From: Pseudomonas migulae
GTDB lineage: Bacteria > Pseudomonadota > Gammaproteobacteria > Pseudomonadales > Pseudomonadaceae
Direction of reading: 5' to 3'
NCBI RefSeq assembly: GCF_024169315.1
Contig: NZ_JALJWR010000001.1
Location: forward strand, 124,001-188,000
Length of the DNA stretch: 64,000 bases
Position 1 is the stretch's first letter. Every line of letters starts with the position of its first letter. The notes beneath the pieces were generated by a model. It saw nothing but the letters and a program-made list of their open reading frames with translations, was not told where the DNA came from and made no database searches. The translations under genes and the position numbers were made by a program. Positions 17,877-26,293 of this stretch are shown here, piece by piece.

Positions 17877-19253
17877 ATGTCGGTCCCTCTGCGTACCGTT
17901 CAACTCAACGAAGCAAACGCATTCCTTAAGAAATATCCTGAGGTTTTGTACGTCGACCTTCTGATTGCGGATATGAACGGTGTGGTGCGCGGCAAGCGCA
18001 TCGAACGCACCAGTCTTCATAAGGTTTACGAAAAAGGCATCAACCTCCCGGCGTCTCTGTTTGCCCTGGACATCAACGGTTCTACGGTGGAAAGCACCGG
18101 CCTGGGTCTGGACATCGGTGACTCGGATCGAATCTGCTACCCCATCCCGGGCACCCTGAGCATTGAGCCGTGGCAGAAGCGCCCAACCGCGCAATTGCTG
18201 ATGACCATGCACGAACTCGAAGGTCAGCCGTTCTTCGCCGATCCGCGTGAAGTGCTGGCGAATGTGGTGCGCAAATTCGACGAGATGGGCCTTACCATCT
18301 GCGCGGCATTCGAGCTGGAGTTCTACCTGATCGACCAGGACAACGTGAACGGTCGGCCGCAGTCGCCGCGTTCGCCGGTATCGGGCAAACGTCCGGTGTC
18401 GACTCAGGTGTACCTGATCGACGATCTCGACGAATACGTCGATTGCCTGCAAGACATCCTCGAAGGCGCGAAAGAGCAGGGCATTCCTGCCGACGCCATC
18501 GTCAAGGAAAGCGCCCCGGCGCAATTCGAAGTGAACCTGCATCACGTCAATGACCCGATCAAGGCCTGCGACTACGCGGTGTTGCTCAAGCGTCTGGTGA
18601 AGAACATCGCCTACGACCACGAGATGGACACCACGTTTATGGCCAAGCCGTATCCGGGCCAGGCGGGCAACGGTTTGCACGTGCACATTTCGATTCTCGA
18701 CAAAGAAGGCAACAACATCTTTGCCAGCGAGGATCCCGAGCAGAACGCCGCGCTGCGACACGCGATCGGCGGTGTGCTCGAGACCCTGCCGGCGCAGATG
18801 GCGTTCCTCTGCCCGAACGTCAACTCGTACCGCCGTTTCGGCGCGCAGTTCTACGTGCCGAACTCGCCGAGCTGGGGCATCGACAACCGCACTGTTGCGG
18901 TACGTGTGCCAACCGGTTCGCCGGACTCGGTGCGCATCGAACACCGCGTCGCCGGTGCGGATGCCAACCCGTACCTGCTGATGGCTTCGGTACTGGCCGG
19001 TATTCACCACGGCCTGACCAACCAGATCGAACCGGGTGCTCCGGTGGAAGGCAACAGCTACGAGCAAAACGAACAAAGCCTGCCGAACAACCTGCGCGAT
19101 GCACTGCGCGAGCTGGACGACAGCGAAGTCATGGCCAAATACATCGACCCGCTGTACATCGACGTGTTCGTGGCGTGCAAGGAAAGCGAGCTGGCCGAGT
19201 TCGAGAACTCCATCTCGGACCTTGAGTACAACTGGTACCTGCACACCGTTTGA
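17877..19253 (+). CDS. puuA: gamma-glutamylputrescine synthetase (glutamine synthetase family)
   Basis: 458 residues. The N-terminal beta-grasp begins VLYVDLLIADMNGVVRGKRI. The catalytic domain carries AAFELEFYLID (metal-binding glutamates), NGLHVHISI and NSYRRFGAQFYVP, the last two equivalent to the GS ATP/ammonia loops. It ligates glutamate to putrescine with ATP. The 'MNGVVRGK' opening and the neighbours puuB, puuC and puuD separate it from true glutamine synthetase. It starts the puuA-puuC-puuB run. Confidence 0.9.
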   Translation: MSVPLRTVQLNEANAFLKKYPEVLYVDLLIADMNGVVRGKRIERTSLHKVYEKGINLPASLFALDINGSTVESTGLGLDIGDSDRICYPIPGTLSIEPWQKRPTAQLLMTMHELEGQPFFADPREVLANVVRKFDEMGLTICAAFELEFYLIDQDNVNGRPQSPRSPVSGKRPVSTQVYLIDDLDEYVDCLQDILEGAKEQGIPADAIVKESAPAQFEVNLHHVNDPIKACDYAVLLKRLVKNIAYDHEMDTTFMAKPYPGQAGNGLHVHISILDKEGNNIFASEDPEQNAALRHAIGGVLETLPAQMAFLCPNVNSYRRFGAQFYVPNSPSWGIDNRTVAVRVPTGSPDSVRIEHRVAGADANPYLLMASVLAGIHHGLTNQIEPGAPVEGNSYEQNEQSLPNNLRDALRELDDSEVMAKYIDPLYIDVFVACKESELAEFENSISDLEYNWYLHTV

Positions 19254-19299
19254 TTGTTCCAAGTGGTGTTCGCATTTTCTGCGTACACCACCCATCAAA

Positions 19300-19391
19300 T
19301 GTGGGAGCGGGCTTGCTCGCGAAAGCGGTGGATCAGTCAGCACTGATGTTGCCTGACACACCGCTTTCGCGAGCAAGCCCGCTCCCACAGG
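19300..19391. repeat. REP doublet between puuA and puuC
   Basis: Near-perfect inverted units (GTGGGAGCGGGCTTGCTCGC at 19301 and its complement ending at 19390) form a long potential hairpin inside the presumed operon. It may lower or stabilise expression across the junction. Confidence 0.8.
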
Positions 19392-19463
19392 GACCGCATT
19401 TCAATTTTGAATTGATGGGCATTCACCCAACGACCACCTATTCCTCTGCGTCGAGTCACAACC

Positions 19464-20954
19464 ATGACAAACACTCGCAGCGACTGGGAACAACGCTTCC
19501 AGTCCCTGACCATCGAAAGCCGCGCCTTCATCGATGGCCAATACCGCGCCGCACTCAGCGGTGACACCTTCGAATGCATCAGCCCGGTCGACGGTCGCTT
19601 CCTGGCCAACGTCGCCAGCACCGACGAAGCCGATGCCAACGAAGCCGTGGCCGTCGCGCGCCGCACCTTCGAATCCGGCATCTGGGCGCGGTTGGCGCCA
19701 GTGGAGCGCAAGCGCATCCTGATCCGCTTCGCCGACCTGATCCTGGCCAACCAGCAAGAACTCGCCCTGCTCGAAACCCTCGACATGGGCAAACCGATCA
19801 GCGACTCGATGAATGTCGACATCCCGGCGACCGCCAACGCGATCCGCTGGAGCGCCGAAGCCATCGACAAGATCTACGACGAAGTCGCCGCCACCCCGCA
19901 CGACCAACTCGGCCTCATCACCCGAGAACCTGCCGGTGTCGTCGCCGCCATCGTGCCGTGGAACTTCCCGTTGATCATGGCCAGCTGGAAGTTCGCCCCG
20001 GCCCTCGCAGCGGGCAACTCGTTCATCCTGAAGCCTTCGGAAAAGTCGCCACTGACCGCGATCCGCATCGCTCAACTGGCGCTGGACGCCGGCATTCCGA
20101 AAGGCGTGTTCAACGTCCTGCCGGGCTACGGCCACACCGTCGGCAAGGCGCTGGCGTTGCACATGGACGTCGACGTGCTGGCCTTCACCGGCTCGACCGC
20201 GATTGCCAAGCAACTGCTGATCTACGCCGGCCAAAGCAACATGAAACGCGTCTGGCTCGAAGCAGGGGGGAAGAGCCCGAACGTGGTGTTCGCCGACGCG
20301 CCGGACCTGCGCGCGGCCGCGCAAGCAGCGGCCAGCGGGATTGCCTTCAACCAGGGCGAAGTCTGCACCGCCGGTTCGCGATTGCTGGTGGAGCGCTCGA
20401 TTCGCGAGCAATTCATTCCGCTGCTGGTGGAAGCGCTGCAAGCCTGGAAACCGGGACATGCGCTGGACCCGGAAACCACCGTCGGCGCGGTCGTTGATCA
20501 GCGTCAACTGGACAACGTGCTGCGCTACATCCAGGTCGGCAAAGACCAGGGCGCGCAACTGATCGCGGGCGGCAGCCGCACCCTCGAAGCCACCGGTGGC
20601 CTGTACGTGGAACCGGCGATTTTCGACGGCGTGACCAACGCCATGACCATCGCCCGTGAAGAAATCTTCGGCCCGGTGCTGTCGCTGATCACCTTCGATA
20701 CCGAGGAAGAGGCCCTGGCCATCGCCAACGACAGCATCTTCGGCCTGGCCGCCGGCGTCTGGACCAGCAACCTGAGCAAGGCCCACACCTTCGCCCGCGG
20801 CTTGCGCGCCGGCAGCGTCTGGGTCAACCAGTACGACGGCGGCGACATGACCGCGCCGTTCGGCGGGTACAAGCAGTCGGGTAACGGTCGGGACAAATCG
20901 CTGCACGCGTTCGACAAATACACCGAACTCAAAGCGACCTGGATCAAGCTCTGA
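19464..20954 (+). CDS. puuC: gamma-glutamyl-gamma-aminobutyraldehyde dehydrogenase
   Basis: 496 residues, NAD(P)-dependent aldehyde dehydrogenase. The catalytic Cys is in FNQGEVCTAGSRLLV and the general base Glu in VWLEAGGKSPNVVF. The cofactor loop is FTGSTAIAKQLL, and PWNFPLIMASWKFAPAL is also typical. The length and the C-terminal FGGYKQSGNGRDKS match PuuC/KauB enzymes. It oxidises gamma-glutamyl-aminobutyraldehyde made by PuuB. The ribosome binding site before the ATG is weak. Confidence 0.88.
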   Translation: MTNTRSDWEQRFQSLTIESRAFIDGQYRAALSGDTFECISPVDGRFLANVASTDEADANEAVAVARRTFESGIWARLAPVERKRILIRFADLILANQQELALLETLDMGKPISDSMNVDIPATANAIRWSAEAIDKIYDEVAATPHDQLGLITREPAGVVAAIVPWNFPLIMASWKFAPALAAGNSFILKPSEKSPLTAIRIAQLALDAGIPKGVFNVLPGYGHTVGKALALHMDVDVLAFTGSTAIAKQLLIYAGQSNMKRVWLEAGGKSPNVVFADAPDLRAAAQAAASGIAFNQGEVCTAGSRLLVERSIREQFIPLLVEALQAWKPGHALDPETTVGAVVDQRQLDNVLRYIQVGKDQGAQLIAGGSRTLEATGGLYVEPAIFDGVTNAMTIAREEIFGPVLSLITFDTEEEALAIANDSIFGLAAGVWTSNLSKAHTFARGLRAGSVWVNQYDGGDMTAPFGGYKQSGNGRDKSLHAFDKYTELKATWIKL

Positions 20955-21006
20955 CACTTCTACAACGGCGGTCGCCAGCACGTGCTGGCGGCCATCGGAG
21001 AAACGT

Positions 21007-22293
21007 ATGAAACAAACGACACATGTAAACAGCTACTACGCCGCCACCCGCAACTTCACTGGCGATTTCCCGGTGCTGGAACAAGCAGTGGACTGCGACG
21101 TCTGCATCATCGGCGCCGGCTACACCGGTCTGTCCTCGGCGCTGTTCCTCGCCGAAGCCGGCTACAGCGTGACCGTGCTCGAAGCCGCCAAAGTCGGTTT
21201 CGGCGCCAGCGGTCGCAACGGCGGCCAACTGGTCAACTCCTACAGCCGCGACGTCGATGTCATCGAAGAACGCTACGGTGACAAGACCGCCGAAGTGCTT
21301 GGCAGCATGATCTTCGAAGGCGCCGACATCATTCGTCAGCGCATACAGCACTACGACATCCAGTGCGACTACAAGCCGGGCGGCATCTTCGCCGCGCTGA
21401 ACAAAAAGCAACTCAAAGGCCTGGCCGAGCAGAAAAGCAGCTGGGAACGCTACGGCAACAAGAACCTGAAAATGCTCGACGCCGCCGACATCAAGCGCGA
21501 AGTCGGTTGCGACAATTACGTCGGCGGCCTGCTCGACATGCAGGGCGGCCACATCCATCCGCTGAACCTGGCCCTCGGCGAAGCCTCGGCCATCATCGGC
21601 CTGGGCGGCAAAATCTACGAACAATCGGCGGCGGTGGAAATCACCTACGGCGAACCGATCACCGTGCGCACCGCCAAAGGCCTGGTCCGCGCCAAATACC
21701 TGCTGATCGCCGGCAACGCCTACCTGCCGCAGGGCCTCGACAATCGCGTGACCAGCAAAAGCATGCCGTGCGGCTCGCAAATCGTCGTCACCGAACCGTT
21801 GTCCGAGAAGGTTGCGCGCAGCCTGATCAAAAACAACTACTGCGTCGAAGACTGCAACTACCTGCTCGACTACTACCGCCTCACCGCCGACAACCGCCTG
21901 CTCTACGGCGGTGGCGTGGTCTATGGCGCCCGTGAACCGGACGACATCGAGCAACTGATCAAACCGAAAATCCTCAAGACCTTCCCGCAACTGAAGGACG
22001 TGAAGATCGACTACCGCTGGACCGGCAACTTCCTGCTGACCATGTCCCGCATGCCGCAGTTCGGCCGCATCGAAAAGAATGCCTACTACATGCAAGGCTA
22101 CAGCGGCCACGGCGTCACCTGCTCACACCTGGCCGGCAAACTCATCTCGGAAATGATCCGCGGCGACGCCGAACGCTTCGACGCGTTCGCATCCTTGCCG
22201 CACATGCCAATGATTGGCGGCCGCACCTTCCAGGCCCCACTCACCGCCATGGGCGCCGCGTACTACGCGCTGCGCGATCGGTTCGGTATCTAA
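21007..22293 (+). CDS. puuB: gamma-glutamylputrescine oxidoreductase (FAD)
   Basis: 428 residues. DAO-type flavoprotein with the dinucleotide motif DVCIIGAGYTGLSSALFLAE near residues 28-47 and SGRNGGQLVNSYSRD shortly after. The C-terminal FAD segment is YYMQGYSGHGVTCSHLAGKL. It oxidises gamma-glutamylputrescine to the aldehyde. GGAG lies 7 nt before the ATG. It follows puuC by 52 bp. Paralogues in this family oxidise other glutamylated amines, so specificity rests on context. Confidence 0.88.
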   Translation: MKQTTHVNSYYAATRNFTGDFPVLEQAVDCDVCIIGAGYTGLSSALFLAEAGYSVTVLEAAKVGFGASGRNGGQLVNSYSRDVDVIEERYGDKTAEVLGSMIFEGADIIRQRIQHYDIQCDYKPGGIFAALNKKQLKGLAEQKSSWERYGNKNLKMLDAADIKREVGCDNYVGGLLDMQGGHIHPLNLALGEASAIIGLGGKIYEQSAAVEITYGEPITVRTAKGLVRAKYLLIAGNAYLPQGLDNRVTSKSMPCGSQIVVTEPLSEKVARSLIKNNYCVEDCNYLLDYYRLTADNRLLYGGGVVYGAREPDDIEQLIKPKILKTFPQLKDVKIDYRWTGNFLLTMSRMPQFGRIEKNAYYMQGYSGHGVTCSHLAGKLISEMIRGDAERFDAFASLPHMPMIGGRTFQAPLTAMGAAYYALRDRFGI

Positions 22294-22310
22294 GCCCAAC
22301 GCAAATACCT

Positions 22311-22480
22311 GTAGGAGCAGAGATTGCTCGCGAAGACGGCAGCACATTCAACATTAATGTCGCCTGACACATCGCCTTCGCGAGCAAGCTCAGCTCCTAC
22401 ATTGGATCCATGGCAGGCACAAAATGTACGTGCAGCAGAGGTCAAAAACTGTGGGAGCGAGCCTGCTCGCGATGACGCCA
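22311..22480. repeat. REP cluster, three units
   Basis: An inverted doublet (about 22311-22335 and 22375-22402) is followed by a single unit at about 22450. It fills most of the 375-bp gap between puuB and the regulator gene. The rest (22480-22668) is presumably the regulator promoter; I see no clear boxes. Confidence 0.75.
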
Positions 22481-22668
22481 TCCGGTTCACCATCAATGCC
22501 AACTGACCCACCACCATCACCAATAACCATGCGCCTACAGCAACACCACCAAACGTGATTTAATACCCGCCTTTCACAATTCCGGGACAGGGAAGCGGTA
22601 CTTTCGCGGCCAAAAGTCGCCCGCCATCCACCCCCATAACCCTTAAGTATTTCTCGCATAAGGCTGTC

Positions 22669-23217
22669 ATGGACACGGGCTCACGACTCAAACTAGTACG
22701 CGAAAGCTACAAACTCTCCCAGCGCGAGCTGGCCCGGCGTAGCGGCGTCACCAATGCCACCATCTCCCTGATCGAACAGAATCGCGTCAGTCCTTCCGTC
22801 AGCTCCCTGAAAAAACTGCTCGAAGGCATTCCCATGTCTTTGGCGGATTTCTTTACCTTCGATCAGCCGCCGCGTGAGCATCAATACGTGTTCCGCGCCA
22901 ATGAACAGCCGGATCTTGGGCGTCATGGGCTGCGGTTGCTGTTGATTGGCGCTTCGGTGCCGAGCCGGCAGATGCGTTTGTTGCGCGAGCAATACGCGCC
23001 GGGGGCGAGTTCGGGGGAAGAACCGATTGTGCATTCGGAAGGGGAGGAGTGTGGGCTGGTTACGCGGGGGACGGTTGAGTTGACGGTTGATGGGCAGATT
23101 AGTGTGTTGAATGCCGGGGATGGCTACTACTTCCCGACAACGCTGCCGCACAAGTTTCGCAATATTGGCCAGGATGAAGCGGAAATCATCAGCGCCAACA
23201 CTCCGGCAAATTTCTGA
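22669..23217 (+). CDS. XRE-cupin transcriptional regulator (PuuR-like)
   Basis: 182 residues. An N-terminal HTH_XRE domain (about 4-60; LSQRELARRSGVTNATISLI) is joined to a C-terminal cupin (about 105-178; GEECGLVTRGTVELTVDGQ and PTTLPHKFRN). This is the architecture of PuuR, the repressor of putrescine utilisation, and the gene directly follows puuB. It probably senses putrescine or a glutamylated intermediate through the cupin and controls puuA/puuD. Synonymous codon use shifts toward G-rich runs in the second half, which is odd but not disruptive. Confidence 0.85.
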   Translation: MDTGSRLKLVRESYKLSQRELARRSGVTNATISLIEQNRVSPSVSSLKKLLEGIPMSLADFFTFDQPPREHQYVFRANEQPDLGRHGLRLLLIGASVPSRQMRLLREQYAPGASSGEEPIVHSEGEECGLVTRGTVELTVDGQISVLNAGDGYYFPTTLPHKFRNIGQDEAEIISANTPANF

Positions 23218-23246
23218 TTCCTCCGGAATTTGAATGCAATCCCAGA

Positions 23247-23687
23247 ATGGATCGTGTGCGTATGGATGCTCGAACGTTTCGCTACTACCTTTGGGCATGG
23301 CCGATGGTCTTTGCCAGTTCAGGTTTTTACTCCTTGATAGTGGTAGCGGGGCTGAAGCAGATTTTTGGTGTGGGTGACGCGTATCTCAAGGCGGTGGGAC
23401 TTGCCTCTTTCGTGGTCTTTTGCATTTTCGGCGTGTGTTACCTGGCGCCGAGGTTGAAACGGATTGAGTTCGGCGAAGAGGAGCGGTACACGAGTGTGTG
23501 GGGTTCGAGGATAGGGATTATCGTCGGGGCTTCGATTGGGACCGTTCTCAGTGTTCCGGTCATTGATAAAATCGGGTTTTTGAGTGACCTGCCGCGGTGG
23601 CTCGCGGTGAGTACGTTGTTTGTTGTCTTCGCAATGGCGGTCTTTGTTTTCAGCCACTATGTCTGGAAGCCCGGTCGCAGACATTGA
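23247..23687 (+). CDS. hypothetical inner-membrane protein with four helices
   Basis: 146 residues with four hydrophobic segments at about 15-35, 48-66, 88-108 and 118-138. A charged loop (LKRIEFGEEERYTSVWG) separates the second and third. The start may instead be the ATG at 23262; neither has a good ribosome binding site. No family is recognised. It follows the regulator gene by 30 bp and may be read from the same transcript. Confidence 0.55.
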   Translation: MDRVRMDARTFRYYLWAWPMVFASSGFYSLIVVAGLKQIFGVGDAYLKAVGLASFVVFCIFGVCYLAPRLKRIEFGEEERYTSVWGSRIGIIVGASIGTVLSVPVIDKIGFLSDLPRWLAVSTLFVVFAMAVFVFSHYVWKPGRRH

Positions 23688-23733
23688 TTAGCCGTGACCG
23701 TACACACTCTGCCAAGTAAATGGACTTAACCTC

Positions 23734-24180
23734 ATGACCACGCCACGCATCCGCCCCCTTGCACTCTGTGTCTTCCACCACGATGGCAAGATACTGGTCA
23801 ACGAAGCTCGCGACCCCATCACTGAACAGCCATTCTTTCGTCCGATCGGTGGCGGTATCGAATTCGGCGAAACCAGTGCACAAGCCGTCGTGCGAGAGGT
23901 GCAGGAAGAGCTCGGTTTGCCCATCACCGATGTTTGCTTGCTTGGCACTCTTGAAAGCCTCTTTATGTATAACGGCACACCAGGGCACGAAATCGTGCAG
24001 GTCTACGATGCGAGGTTTGTGGATGCCAGCGTCTATGCGTTGCCGTATTTGAACGGTCAAGAAAGCGATGGCGCAGCTTTCGTCGCGAAGTGGCTTCCGT
24101 GGGCAGGTTTTACTGAGGACGCGCCGCTGGTTCCTGATGGGCTTCACGAATTGCTAAAGAAAGTCGCAATATCGGGTTGA
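23734..24180 (+). CDS. Nudix hydrolase
   Basis: 148 residues with a complete Nudix box, from GGIEFGE through REVQEELGL, fitting GX5EX7REUXEEXGU. Such proteins hydrolyse nucleoside diphosphates linked to another moiety, and specificity is not predictable. The coding sequence has lower GC than neighbours and opens the accessory patch. A strong terminator follows at 24234-24267. Confidence 0.85.
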   Translation: MTTPRIRPLALCVFHHDGKILVNEARDPITEQPFFRPIGGGIEFGETSAQAVVREVQEELGLPITDVCLLGTLESLFMYNGTPGHEIVQVYDARFVDASVYALPYLNGQESDGAAFVAKWLPWAGFTEDAPLVPDGLHELLKKVAISG

Positions 24181-24233
24181 TGTCCGTTACCAACTACCTC
24201 GGACAATCAGCATAAGGCGTTATCGGAACTATA

Positions 24234-24267
24234 AAAAATCCGATGCCCATTCAGGCATCGGATTTTT
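24234..24267 (+). terminator. strong intrinsic terminator after the Nudix gene
   Basis: A perfect 14-bp stem (AAAAATCCGATGCC / GGCATCGGATTTTT) with a 6-nt loop. The flanking A and T runs make it potentially bidirectional. Confidence 0.85.
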
Positions 24268-24307
24268 GTCATTCGCTCACGGGCTTGCAATGAAGTTTGG
24301 CTGACTG

Positions 24308-24351
24308 GGGTGGCAGATCCATTTGAATAAATAGATCTGCCACCCTTTTTT
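24308..24351. repeat. GGGTGGCAGATC hairpin with T run
   Basis: A perfect 12-bp stem (GGGTGGCAGATC / GATCTGCCACCC) with a 14-nt AT-rich loop is followed by six Ts. It resembles the hairpins at 24828 and 26168 in both stem and loop (ATTTGA, AATA or TTAATTA). It could end forward transcription. Confidence 0.65.
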
Positions 24352-24377
24352 GTCGAAACTGGCAACAACGAGACGGT

Positions 24378-24755
24378 TCAGGCTGGGACAGGTTTGGTAG
24401 CAGCTTTGGACGTCGGTTTGCCAGCAGTAGGCCGGGCCGCGGATTTTCCTGGCGCAGGTCAGGGCTTGCCTGGGGCTGCGACTGGCGCCGCTATCGGGCG
24501 TACGGTGAGTTCCAGACCACTCGCTGTCATCAGCTTCCTGATTGTCTCAAAGCGCGTTTTCGTTCCGCCTTTAAGCACCTTATAAAGGCTTTCGCGGTTG
24601 ACCCCTGCTGCCTGGGCGACTTTGTTTACGCCAATAGCTTTTGCAACCTCACCCAGCGCATGAACCAGCGCCGTGTCACCTGCCTTCATGCTTTCAGCAA
24701 TGTAAGCAGCCATTATTTCCGGGCTGTCGAGGAAGCGGGAGGCTTCGTGACGTGG
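24378..24755 (-). pseudogene. broken HigA/HI1420-type antitoxin gene
   Basis: The reading frame encodes an XRE-like addiction-module antidote: SRFLDSPEIMAAYIAESM, then GVNKVAQAAGVNRESLYKVL and FETIRKLMTASGLEL. Two defects are visible. First, the sequence upstream of codon PRHEAS belongs to a duplicated block beginning at 24754, so the native start is gone; only a TTG at 24791 inside that block could serve. Second, an in-frame TGA at 24459-24461 cuts off a Pro/Ala/Lys-rich tail that stays open to 24378. No toxin gene adjoins. It is probably non-functional, although a truncated 110-aa product from the TTG is conceivable. Confidence 0.6.
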
Positions 24756-24827
24756 TGGTTGCGCGAGTATCGACAATGCGAATGTGCGCAATGAGTGTGA
24801 GAGCTATAAACGTTGAATCAGCTAAAA

Positions 24828-24873
24828 GAGTGATAGATCTATTTGAGTTAATTAGACCTGTCACCCTTTTTTT
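24828..24873. terminator. hairpin downstream of the copy A 152-aa gene
   Basis: An imperfect stem (GTGATAGATC / AGACCTGTCAC) with an ATTTGAGTTAATT loop is flanked by seven Ts on the plus strand and CTTTT on the minus strand. It lies just past the 3' end of the minus-strand 152-aa gene and may end its transcript. Confidence 0.45.
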
Positions 24874-24953
24874 CAAATTTAGTTCCTCGGTATGCATTAT
24901 GAAGCGAGAAGAGAAGGTTTAAAGATGGCATAAGGGGATTTGAGAGGTTTTTA

Positions 24954-25412
24954 TCAAATGTGCGTAAGCCCTACCTCCTTCCAGAACGCCTTGCCGCCGT
25001 TAGGTCCATCAAAGTGCGTTAGTATTGCTAGTCTAATTAATTGAGGGGGCCAGCTACGACGGATAAAAAAAGTATATCTATAGTCATGCCACGTGCCATC
25101 CTGCCACATAGCATCTGGTGAAGGAAGATAATGTGAAAAGCCTCCATGCATGACTTTAATACCTAGATTGGCTCTATAATAAGAGCCATGAGGGCCAGAC
25201 ATGCAGTACTCGGTGGTTTGAATATACACATTTGTGTCGGTGTATCCATAATGGCCTTTCATATGCGATTCAAATCTTATATCAGTTTCACCTCTTGCGT
25301 GCATCCAAAAATCGCTCCAGATGATATTTTCTATACCATCAGATAGGCCTTCTTGACCGTCATTATGTGAGCCGTCTTGCAATTGTTTTTCTGGATCAAT
25401 TGGTTGGTTCAT
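24954..25412 (-). CDS. uncharacterised 152-aa protein, copy A
   Basis: A soluble-looking acidic protein starting MNQPIDPEKQLQDGSHNDGQ with no signal peptide or membrane segment. It is rich in Trp, Tyr and His in the middle (IIWSDFWMHARGETDIRFES), which suggests a beta-rich domain. GGTGAT lies just before the ATG. Low GC and rare codons set it apart from neighbours and suggest transfer. Copy B at 26294-26752 is identical over residues 1-53 and 123-152 but differs at 16 positions between 54 and 122. I do not recognise the family. A toxin, immunity or binding role is possible but unsupported. Confidence 0.7.
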   Translation of the reverse strand: MNQPIDPEKQLQDGSHNDGQEGLSDGIENIIWSDFWMHARGETDIRFESHMKGHYGYTDTNVYIQTTEYCMSGPHGSYYRANLGIKVMHGGFSHYLPSPDAMWQDGTWHDYRYTFFIRRSWPPQLIRLAILTHFDGPNGGKAFWKEVGLTHI

Positions 25413-25450
25413 GTGATCACCAGTCGAGGATTTTGTTGGTTATTAGTGCT

Positions 25451-25528
25451 TTATTTGTCGGTATCTGCGAGCTTTAAAATTAATCCACAACCATAATAGG
25501 TACCGAAAATGGATTGATCTACTGTCAT
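25451..25528 (-). CDS. possible 25-aa ORF upstream of the 152-aa gene
   Basis: A minus-strand ORF encodes MTVDQSIFGTYYGCGLILKL plus ADTDK and ends 38 bp before the 152-aa start. An identical ORF lies in copy B (26791-26868). It has no clear ribosome binding site and the frame continues upstream to a TAG, so it might be a decayed gene tail. The remainder of 25413-26094 holds no other gene-like frame. Confidence 0.2.
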   Translation of the reverse strand: MTVDQSIFGTYYGCGLILKLADTDK

Positions 25529-25722
25529 AACTGACAGGTTTATAGTTTGATTTCGACTGGCCTGATACGTCTATGCAAACCTTTGGTTATATTTCCTTTT
25601 TTATGCCCTAATCACCGGTCGAGCATTCTGGTGGGGGTCGGGATCTTTAGGGAAAAAAGCGCTTACTAACAGGGGGTATAAAACAGTATTCCTTATTTTG
25701 ATCTTTATTCTTTGTGCCTTTT

Positions 25723-25760
25723 AAACCAATGTCCCGGTAAATCGGGTCATTGGTTTCTTC
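25723..25760. terminator. hairpin present only in copy A
   Basis: Stem AAACCAATG-CCCG / CGGG-CATTGGTTT with one T-T mismatch and a GTAAAT loop, followed by CTTC. It lies within the 42 bp missing from copy B. Confidence 0.5.
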
Positions 25761-26167
25761 GTTTGAACAGGTAGTGTTCCCGGTCACCTTGGCGACACTA
25801 TTGTTGTGGGTGGTCACGATTCTTTATTGGACGCTTTCGCGTTTGATGTGACAAGGCTGAATGCCACTGTTTCGGGCTTGTCACGGTGATTAGGGGTGTG
25901 TGAAGACCACTTAGGAGTGGGGTGCAGGTTTTGGGGCCACTTCGTAGCCATACGGGGATAAATCCCCTCACCATAAAGGGTGAATTCCTACGAAATGATG
26001 TTCGCCGTACCTGCAATGCAGAGACGGGCCATGGCGGGTGTAACAGCATCGATAACCATGACCAGTGCTTATTGTGCGAAGCCAAAACGGTAGCGGTGGT
26101 TGCGCGAGTATCGACAATGCGAATGTGCGCAATGAGTGTGAGAGCTATAAACGTTAAATCAGCTAAA

Positions 26168-26213
26168 AGGGTGATAAATCTGTTTGAGTTAATTAGACCT
26201 GTCACCCTTTTTT
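26168..26213. terminator. hairpin downstream of the copy B 152-aa gene
   Basis: Copy B version of the element at 24828: GGGTGATAAATCT / AGACCTGTCACCC with loop GTTTGAGTTAATT and six Ts. The outer stem is better paired here than in copy A. Confidence 0.45.
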
Positions 26214-26293
26214 CAGATTTAGTTCCTCGGTATGCATTATGAAGCGAGAAGAGAAGGTTTAAAGATGGCATAAGGGGACTTGAGAGGTTTTTA

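Larger units (their letters stand above)
24754..25991. repeat. tandem duplication, copy A
   Basis: The sequence matches 26095-27753 (copy B) from GGTGGTTGCGCGAGTATCGA to GAATTCCTAC. It carries a hairpin, the first 152-aa gene, an AT-rich spacer and a GGGGATAAATCCCC repeat. Relative to copy B it lacks about 457 bp holding most of a 98-aa gene; the junction at 25829-25833 is GGACG, which flanks the missing segment in copy B. It also has 42 bp (25727-25768) that copy B lacks. Between the copies (25992-26094) I see no gene. Confidence 0.85.

Noticed and set aside
25922..26242. 106-codon forward frame between the duplicated copies
   Set aside because: It crosses the GGGGATAAATCCCC repeat and the block boundary and has no ribosome binding site.
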